From Pseudomonadota bacterium (GTDB taxonomy: Bacteria; Pseudomonadota; Alphaproteobacteria; UBA8366; JADFVY01): a stretch of DNA of 9,735 bases. Under the pieces are notes generated by a model. That model searched no databases. It had not been told where the DNA came from and saw only the letters and a list, made by a program, of their open reading frames with translations. The stretch covers positions 1-9,735 of the forward strand of contig DAOVHN010000043.1 in the NCBI GenBank assembly GCA_030671915.1, read 5' to 3'. The translations under genes were made by a program, and so were the position numbers. Of this stretch, positions 5,582 through 9,735 are shown in pieces. How positions within the stretch are numbered: the stretch's first letter is position 1; each line of letters begins with the position of its first letter.

Positions 5582-6642
5582 CCGGCGGCCTCGATCGTCA
5601 CCGCCGGCCCGTCGCCGCGCGCAGCGATCCGGCCGATCCGGAAAACCGTCTCGCCCGATTCGGCAAAAATTCCGGTCAGCGCGTCCGCCGACTCGGGCGC
5701 CACGATGACCGCCATGCCGACGCCGCAATTGAATGTTCTGTACATCTCATGACGCGCGATACCGCCGGCCTCCGCCAGCCAGCCGAATACGGCCGGTTCC
5801 TCCCAACTGGATGCGTCCAGTACGGCTGCCAGTCCGTCCGGCAGGACGCGCGGGATATTCTCGGTCAATCCGCCGCCGGTGATATGGGCCAGCGCATGAA
5901 TGCCGCCCGCGCGAATCGCCGACAGGCAGCTTTTCACATAGATACGCGTGGGCTCCAGCAGCGCCCCGCCGAGTTCTTTTTCCGGGTCGAAGGGGGCCGG
6001 CGCGCGCCAGTCGAGCCCCTGGGTCTCGACCACCTTGCGGACCAGCGAAAAGCCATTGGAATGCAGCCCGCTGGAGGCCAGGCCGAGAATCACGTCGCCC
6101 TCGGCTACCTCCTTGCCGGTCAGGACTTGATCCCGTTCCACCGCGCCGACCGAGAAGCCGGCAAGATCGTAATCGCCCTTGCCGTACATGCCGGGCATCT
6201 CCGCCGTCTCGCCGCCGATCAGCGCGCAGCCCGCCCGGCGGCAGCCTTCGGCGATGCCGGCGACCACGTTGCTGGCTGTCGCGACATCCAGTTTGCCGGT
6301 CGCGAAGTAATCCAGGAAGACCAGCGGTTCCGCCCCCTGGACCACCAGGTCGTTGACGCACATGGCGACAAGGTCGATTCCGACGGTGTCGTGAATGTCG
6401 GCGGCGAGCGCGATTTTCAGCTTCGTGCCCACCCCGTCGGTCGCGGCCACCATCAGCGGGTCGCGGTAGCCGGCGGCGGCGGGGTCGAAGAATCCGCCGA
6501 ATCCGCCCAGCGCGGTGTCGGCGCCGGGCCGCATGGTGCTGCGGGCCAGCGGCTTGATGGCCTGGACCAGTTCCTCGCCCGCGTCGATGTCGACGCCGGC
6601 GGCGCGGTAGTCCAGCCCTTTTCTGGTTGAGTCGGTTGGTAT
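5578..6642 (-). CDS. purM: Phosphoribosylformylglycinamidine cyclo-ligase (AIR synthetase), unusual start codon
   Basis: Fifth step of IMP synthesis: ATP-dependent ring closure of FGAM to AIR. Motifs, numbered from the proposed start: GVDIDAG near residue 16, GGFGGFFD (45-52), TDGVGTKLK (68-76, ATP site), [10 protein letters not shown] (97-106), [20 protein letters not shown] (143-153), [37 protein letters not shown], and [11 protein letters not shown]. Without the N-terminal 36 residues the first ATG (6534) would delete [14 protein letters not shown], which is conserved and clearly encoded here. Between the in-frame stop TAG (6663-6661) and that block there is no ATG, GTG or TTG. ATA at 6642-6640 lies 4 bases after GAGGA and aligns with the E. 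coli PurM start, giving 354 residues (E. coli 345). I annotate from there; a base error (ATG to ATA) is possible. It ends in an ATGA overlap with purN. Confidence 0.9.
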   Translation of the reverse strand: MPTDSTRKGLDYRAAGVDIDAGEELVQAIKPLARSTMRPGADTALGGFGGFFDPAAAGYRDPLMVAATDGVGTKLKIALAADIHDTVGIDLVAMCVNDLVVQGAEPLVFLDYFATGKLDVATASNVVAGIAEGCRRAGCALIGGETAEMPGMYGKGDYDLAGFSVGAVERDQVLTGKEVAEGDVILGLASSGLHSNGFSLVRKVVETQGLDWRAPAPFDPEKELGGALLEPTRIYVKSCLSAIRAGGIHALAHITGGGLTENIPRVLPDGLAAVLDASSWEEPAVFGWLAEAGGIARHEMYRTFNCGVGMAVIVAPESADALTGIFAESGETVFRIGRIAARGDGPAVTIEAAG

Positions 6643-6662
6643 GGCGTCCTCGCTACCAAGCT

Positions 6663-6670
6663 AGTATAAA
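6663..6670. promoter_or_regulatory. Divergent promoter region between purM and the DUF2066 gene
   Basis: AGTATAAA at 6663-6670 contains overlapping -10-like hexamers on both strands: TATAAA (6665-6670, plus) and TATACT (6668-6663, minus). The minus one would place purM transcription about 14-20 bases before its proposed start; the plus one would begin about 30 bases before ATG 6706. No convincing -35 is visible for either. The two genes are separated by only 63 bases, so their promoters must overlap here. Confidence 0.35.
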
Positions 6671-6705
6671 CGGGCGCCAAGATACTTGATACGGTATGGT
6701 TTGCA

Positions 6706-7812
6706 ATGATCGATAGCATGAATCACGGACGCTTTTTTCGAACCGCTCTCGCGGCGCTGGTTTTCGCCGTCCTGTCCGGTGGGCCGGTGGCGGCGCAGGA
6801 CCTGTTCGAAGTCATCGGCCTGAAGGTGGACGAAAGCGCCAGCGACGAGGTCCAGGCCAAGTTCAGCGCGATTGCCAGCGCCCAGCAGCGCGCCCTGCAG
6901 GTTGTCTTTCGCCGTCTGGTCCAGCCGGAAGAATTCAGCCGCCTGCCGCAGATCACCGGCGAGACGCTGGCCCTGATGGTGCGCGACTACGATATCGCCG
7001 ACGAGAAACTGGGCGGCGGGCGTTACCTTGCGACCATATCGGTGCGCTTTCTGCCCGAGGAGGTAGCCAACGCGCTGAAGGAAGCGCAGGTTCCCTTTGC
7101 GATGACGCGAAGCCGCGCCGTCGTGGTCCTGCCGGTTATCGATACCGGCTCGGCGCGCCGGTTGTGGGACGATCCCAATCCCTGGCGGCGGGCCTGGGCC
7201 GGCCGAACGCCGCATCCTGGGTTGTTCTCGGTGGTAATGCCGGCGGGCGATCTTTCCGATGTCGCCACCGTCAACGTGAACCAGGCGATCTCCGGCGATC
7301 CGGGCGCCATGCTGGCGATCGGCCGGAAATACGGGGCCACCGGCGCCATGATCGCCATCGCGTCCATCAGCGGTAACAAGAGTAACCGTATGGTCAGGAT
7401 AAACCTGGAATTTGTGGGCGGCAGCCACGACGGAACGATTATCGAGCAGCGCTACAAGGGCAGCGGCAATCTGACGGCTTTTCTGAGCCAGGTAGCGGGT
7501 GAGATACTCGACGGGCTGGAGCGCGACTGGAAACAGGAAAATATCCTCGATTTCAGCATGGTGGAGCGGATGTCCGTTCTGGTGCCCATCGAGGGGGTGG
7601 GCGGCTGGCGCGACGTGCGCGAGCGCCTGGACGGCATGTCGCGCATTCAGTCGATGTCGATGGCGCGCATGTCGCAGAAAGAGGTCGAGCTGGACCTCGT
7701 TTACGTGGGATCCACCGAACAGTTGCGCACGTCGCTGGCGCAGCGCGGGCTGGAACTGGTCTTTTCACCGGATCATCCGCTATGGTTGCTGCGGCGGACC
7801 GGCGGCAACTGA
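6706..7812 (+). CDS. DUF2066 domain-containing exported protein
   Basis: A 368-residue protein with a Sec signal peptide: NHGRFFR, then the hydrophobic run TALAALVFAVLSGG, and a likely cleavage after VAA at residue 30 before QDLFEV. The mature part matches the DUF2066 pattern (PF09839): early Q-x-A/L-x-x-VFRRLVQ helix, YLATISVRFLPEEV, and then a central ValValLeuPro strand (RAVVVLPVI) with WDDPNPWRRAW. The function of the family is unknown; members are periplasmic or envelope-associated. A second Met at 6718 would give a shorter and equally good signal peptide, and no ribosome-binding site separates the two. It diverges from purM and precedes the phosphatidyltransferase gene by 59 bases, an arrangement I associate with Rhodospirillales genomes. 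Confidence 0.85.
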   Translation: MIDSMNHGRFFRTALAALVFAVLSGGPVAAQDLFEVIGLKVDESASDEVQAKFSAIASAQQRALQVVFRRLVQPEEFSRLPQITGETLALMVRDYDIADEKLGGGRYLATISVRFLPEEVANALKEAQVPFAMTRSRAVVVLPVIDTGSARRLWDDPNPWRRAWAGRTPHPGLFSVVMPAGDLSDVATVNVNQAISGDPGAMLAIGRKYGATGAMIAIASISGNKSNRMVRINLEFVGGSHDGTIIEQRYKGSGNLTAFLSQVAGEILDGLERDWKQENILDFSMVERMSVLVPIEGVGGWRDVRERLDGMSRIQSMSMARMSQKEVELDLVYVGSTEQLRTSLAQRGLELVFSPDHPLWLLRRTGGN

Positions 7813-7871
7813 AAACTGGTTAGTGGTGCCATCAGTCTGATTCACACCACCAGGCTGCGGAGGATGACCCC

Positions 7872-8444
7872 GTGACGTTTTCGTGGAAGGCGTTGCCCAA
7901 CATCATAACGATTGCGCGGCTGATCGCCGTGCCGGTCATTGTCTGGCTGTTCCTGATCGACAAGGTAACGATCGCTTTCTGGGTGTTTGTTTGCGCCGGC
8001 GTTTCCGATGCGATCGATGGTTATCTCGCCAAGCGGCTGGATGCGCGCTCGGTGCTGGGCAGCTACCTGGACCCGCTGGCCGACAAGCTGCTGCTGATCG
8101 CGGTCTTTCTGTTGCTGGGGCGCGGCGGTTTCATACCGCTCTGGCTGGTCGTGCTGATTGTGGCGCGCGACGCGGCGCTGATGGGCGTATCCTCATTCGT
8201 GGTGCGCAAGGACCGCAAGACGGCCATGCACCCCCTGATGATCAGCAAGCTGAACACCGCGCTGCAGATTATCCTGGCGGGGTTGGTCATGGCGCGGCTC
8301 GGGCTCGGATTCCCCGATATCGGGGTTGGGCACGATATCCTGGTCTATGCGGTGGCGCTAACGACGACAATATCCGGCATTTTATATCTGTGGCGGATGT
8401 ATGCGGCGTCGCCGACGGGTACGCCGCCGGGAGAATTGCAATGA
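7872..8444 (+). CDS. CDP-alcohol phosphatidyltransferase family protein (PgsA-like)
   Basis: Integral membrane enzyme of phospholipid synthesis, 190 residues with about five or six hydrophobic helices. It carries the family motif D-x2-D-G-x2-A-R/K-...-G-x3-D-x3-D as SDAIDGYLAKR...GSYLDPLADK, with Asp46, Asp49, Gly50, Asp67 and Asp71 in place; these bind the metal ions and the CDP-alcohol. The first position after Ala is Lys54 rather than Arg. The N-terminal NIITIARLIAVPVIVWL is typical of PgsA-like members, so glycerol-3-phosphate is a plausible acceptor, but it may be a paralog of the housekeeping PgsA and no symbol is given. The GTG at 7872 is preceded by GGAGG (7859-7863) at an 8-base spacing and gives the standard N-terminus. 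The stop overlaps the next gene's start as ATGA. Confidence 0.9.
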   Translation: MTFSWKALPNIITIARLIAVPVIVWLFLIDKVTIAFWVFVCAGVSDAIDGYLAKRLDARSVLGSYLDPLADKLLLIAVFLLLGRGGFIPLWLVVLIVARDAALMGVSSFVVRKDRKTAMHPLMISKLNTALQIILAGLVMARLGLGFPDIGVGHDILVYAVALTTTISGILYLWRMYAASPTGTPPGELQ

Positions 8445-9553
8445 CATACCAGCAACGCGCCTGGGCCTGGGCGACCGGCCTGACGGTCTTTTTGCTGCTT
8501 CTCTATATACTGCGCGGGGTGATGCTGCCATTCGTGGCCGGCATGGCGGTGGCCTATTTCCTGGACCCCGCCTGCGACTGGCTGGAGAAAAAGGGCAGCT
8601 CGCGCATGGTCGCGACCACATTCATCACCGCCGGCTTTTTCCTTGTGGCGGCGCTGCTACTGGTTCTGTTGGCCCCGCTGGCCTTCGGCCAGATCGTCGA
8701 GCTGTTCGAGAAAATACCCCAATACGCGGCGGCGGTACCCGACAAGATCGCGCCGCTGCTGGAGCGGCTGGAGCCCTATATCGGCAAGGACGGGGTGGCG
8801 GAATTTCTCACTACCTTAAAGGCCAGCACCGGCGACGCGGTGAAATGGCTCGCGCGCCTGGCGGGCGGGCTGATCAACCAGCTGGAGGCACTGGCCAATC
8901 TGATGTCGCTGCTGGTCATCACGCCGATCGTATCCTTCTATCTCCTGCGCGACTGGGACCATCTGGTGGCCAAGGTGGATAGCTGGCTGCCGCGCGCGCA
9001 TGTCGAAACCATCCGCGAGCAGTTCCGTGAGATCGACCGCACGCTGGCCGGGTTCGTGCGCGGGCAGGTGACGGTCTGCGTGATCCTGGGCTGCTTTTAC
9101 GGTATCGGCCTCAGCCTCGTGGGCCTGGATTTCGGTTTCATCATCGGGTTCGGCACCGGGCTGGTCTCGTTCGTGCCGTTTTTCGGCATGCTGGTCGGTT
9201 TCGTCGTCGGCATGGGGCTGGCGGTCGCCCAGTTCGACAGTTGGTTGCCGGTGGGGCTGGTGGCGGCGGTGTTCGTCGCCGGCCAGATCATAGAGGGTAA
9301 TTTCCTGACCCCGAAGATGGTGGGCGAACGCGTGGGGCTGCATGCGGTATGGGTGATTTTCGCCTTGCTGGCCTGCGGCGCCCTGTTCGGCTTCGTCGGT
9401 ATATTGCTGGCGGTGCCGGTGGCGGCGGTGGTGGGCGTGCTGGTACGCTTCGGCATGGGGCGTTATCTGGAAAGCCCTCTCTACCTGGCGGACGGACCGC
9501 CCCCTGACAGAGACGGCGGGGAAGGCGGCGGTTATACCAAGGAGCGCCGATAA
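8441..9553 (+). CDS. AI-2E family transporter (PerM/YdiK-type permease)
   Basis: Integral inner-membrane protein of 370 residues in the AI-2E exporter (PF01594, PerM/TqsA) family; members have been proposed to move autoinducer-2, Na+/H+ or other solutes, and the substrate cannot be told here. Hydrophobic segments fall at about 12-40, 58-83, 152-168, 205-228, 232-262, 268-285 and 300-338, with a soluble amphipathic stretch (about 85-150) after the second, as in the family. Family hallmarks are TPIVSFYLLRDWD (161-173), FVRGQ (205-209), and QIIEGNFLTPKMVGERVGLHAVWVIFALLACGALFG (282 on), where the E-G-N-x-L-x-P-x-x-V-G core is diagnostic. ATG 8441 has GGGAG 7 bases upstream and overlaps the preceding stop (ATGA), so the pair is translationally coupled. 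The C-terminal tail is Gly/Asp-rich. Its TAA shares one base with a following ATG. Confidence 0.92.
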   Translation: MTYQQRAWAWATGLTVFLLLLYILRGVMLPFVAGMAVAYFLDPACDWLEKKGSSRMVATTFITAGFFLVAALLLVLLAPLAFGQIVELFEKIPQYAAAVPDKIAPLLERLEPYIGKDGVAEFLTTLKASTGDAVKWLARLAGGLINQLEALANLMSLLVITPIVSFYLLRDWDHLVAKVDSWLPRAHVETIREQFREIDRTLAGFVRGQVTVCVILGCFYGIGLSLVGLDFGFIIGFGTGLVSFVPFFGMLVGFVVGMGLAVAQFDSWLPVGLVAAVFVAGQIIEGNFLTPKMVGERVGLHAVWVIFALLACGALFGFVGILLAVPVAAVVGVLVRFGMGRYLESPLYLADGPPPDRDGGEGGGYTKERR

Positions 9554-9735
9554 TGACCCATTTGATGGCGCGTTGCGGCCCGCCGGGCAGGCGCGGTCCG
9601 CGGCGCGATGCCCCCGCATCGGGCAAGGGCCGCAACGCACCCGGCGGGCCGCAACGCGCCACCGAAGGCCGGTTTCCCTTGACCGCTCGCGGCGTTGCGC
9701 TCCGCTTGTGGTGCGCCAACACCACGGCGCGAAGC
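9554..9735. other. Repeat-containing segment after the permease gene, no gene recognised
   Basis: An ORF begins at ATG 9553 in a TAATG overlap and stays open to the window end, but its translation is Arg/Gly/Pro-rich with nothing recognisable and runs through both arms of an inverted repeat, so I do not call it a gene. The minus strand is likewise open with no recognisable content. If the window were longer a downstream gene might appear; in related genomes I would expect a HdaA-type DnaA-like regulator here, and its N-terminus is not seen. Confidence 0.5.
9566..9661. repeat. Perfect 22-bp inverted repeat with inner hairpin
   Basis: The arm at 9566-9587 (TGGCGCGTTGCGGCCCGCC...) is the exact reverse complement of 9640-9661. 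The 52-base interior has its own small hairpin, GATGC (9607-9611) with GCATC (9616-9620). CCGCAACGC is also repeated directly at 9630-9638 and 9650-9658. No T-run follows, so a standard terminator is unlikely. A dispersed palindromic element is the best guess. Confidence 0.7.

Noticed and set aside
5485..6630. A 381-codon plus-strand open frame
   Set aside because: It lies antisense to purM and purN, whose motifs are unmistakable. Its translation is Arg/Gly/His-rich with no family features, typical of a GC-rich shadow.
7816..7853. Hairpin between the DUF2066 and phosphatidyltransferase genes (GTGGTG with CACCAC)
   Set aside because: Only 6 bp with a 16-base loop and no U-run; too weak for a terminator, and the genes are close enough to be co-transcribed.
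7883..9553. A single long open frame spanning the phosphatidyltransferase and permease region
   Set aside because: The first 186 codons are the shadow frame of the phosphatidyltransferase gene, which has clear motifs in its own frame. The permease starts at ATG 8441 with its own ribosome-binding site.
8816..9640. A 274-codon minus-strand open frame
   Set aside because: It is antisense to the permease gene; the His/Arg/Gln-rich translation is a shadow of high-GC codon use.

Overview
The window reads as chromosomal DNA of a high-GC alphaproteobacterium, most likely in or near the Rhodospirillales. This rests on strong GC bias in third codon positions, the protein families present, and the gene order purN-purM-DUF2066-CDP-alcohol phosphatidyltransferase-PerM-type permease, an order I associate with that group. 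No database search was possible; family names come from recognising motifs in the translations.

Left part (1-2050), accessory in character. The window opens inside the 3' end of a Dyp-type peroxidase gene. A gene-poor stretch (266-789) follows, with three copies of a 14-bp motif (CTGTCCCCGGAATT), GC-rich palindromes and an AT-rich promoter-like segment with a 14-bp direct repeat. One AT-richer ORF (790-1563) encodes a predicted lipoprotein I do not recognise. Then comes a second gene-poor stretch (1564-2050) packed with inverted repeats, including two families whose arms are interleaved. The sequence suggests a small hot spot of repeats and decayed mobile DNA around an orphan gene.

Middle part (2051-4861). 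A complete ABC-F ATPase gene of the YheS/Uup type lies on the minus strand. A near-perfect 32-bp inverted repeat and a good sigma70-like promoter separate it from ndk (nucleoside diphosphate kinase, plus strand). A strong, apparently bidirectional terminator follows ndk. Converging on it from the other side is a 45-codon gene for a one-helix protein resembling aa3-type cytochrome c oxidase subunit IV.

Right part (4928-9735), core genome. purM and purN form a minus-strand purine-synthesis pair with a 4-bp ATGA overlap. purM has no ATG, GTG or TTG at the expected 5' end; an ATA preceded by a good ribosome-binding site sits where the start should be. Diverging from purM is a plus-strand run: an exported DUF2066 protein, a CDP-alcohol phosphatidyltransferase (GTG start), and an AI-2E/PerM-family membrane protein overlapping it by ATGA. 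The last 170 bases hold a perfect 22-bp inverted repeat rather than a recognisable next gene.

Functionally the window mixes nucleotide metabolism (purM, purN, ndk), translation-associated ATPase activity, envelope and lipid functions, and respiration. Nothing amounts to a clearly new multi-gene system. The best leads are the non-canonical purM start, the repeat-rich orphan lipoprotein region, and several unexplained inverted repeats.
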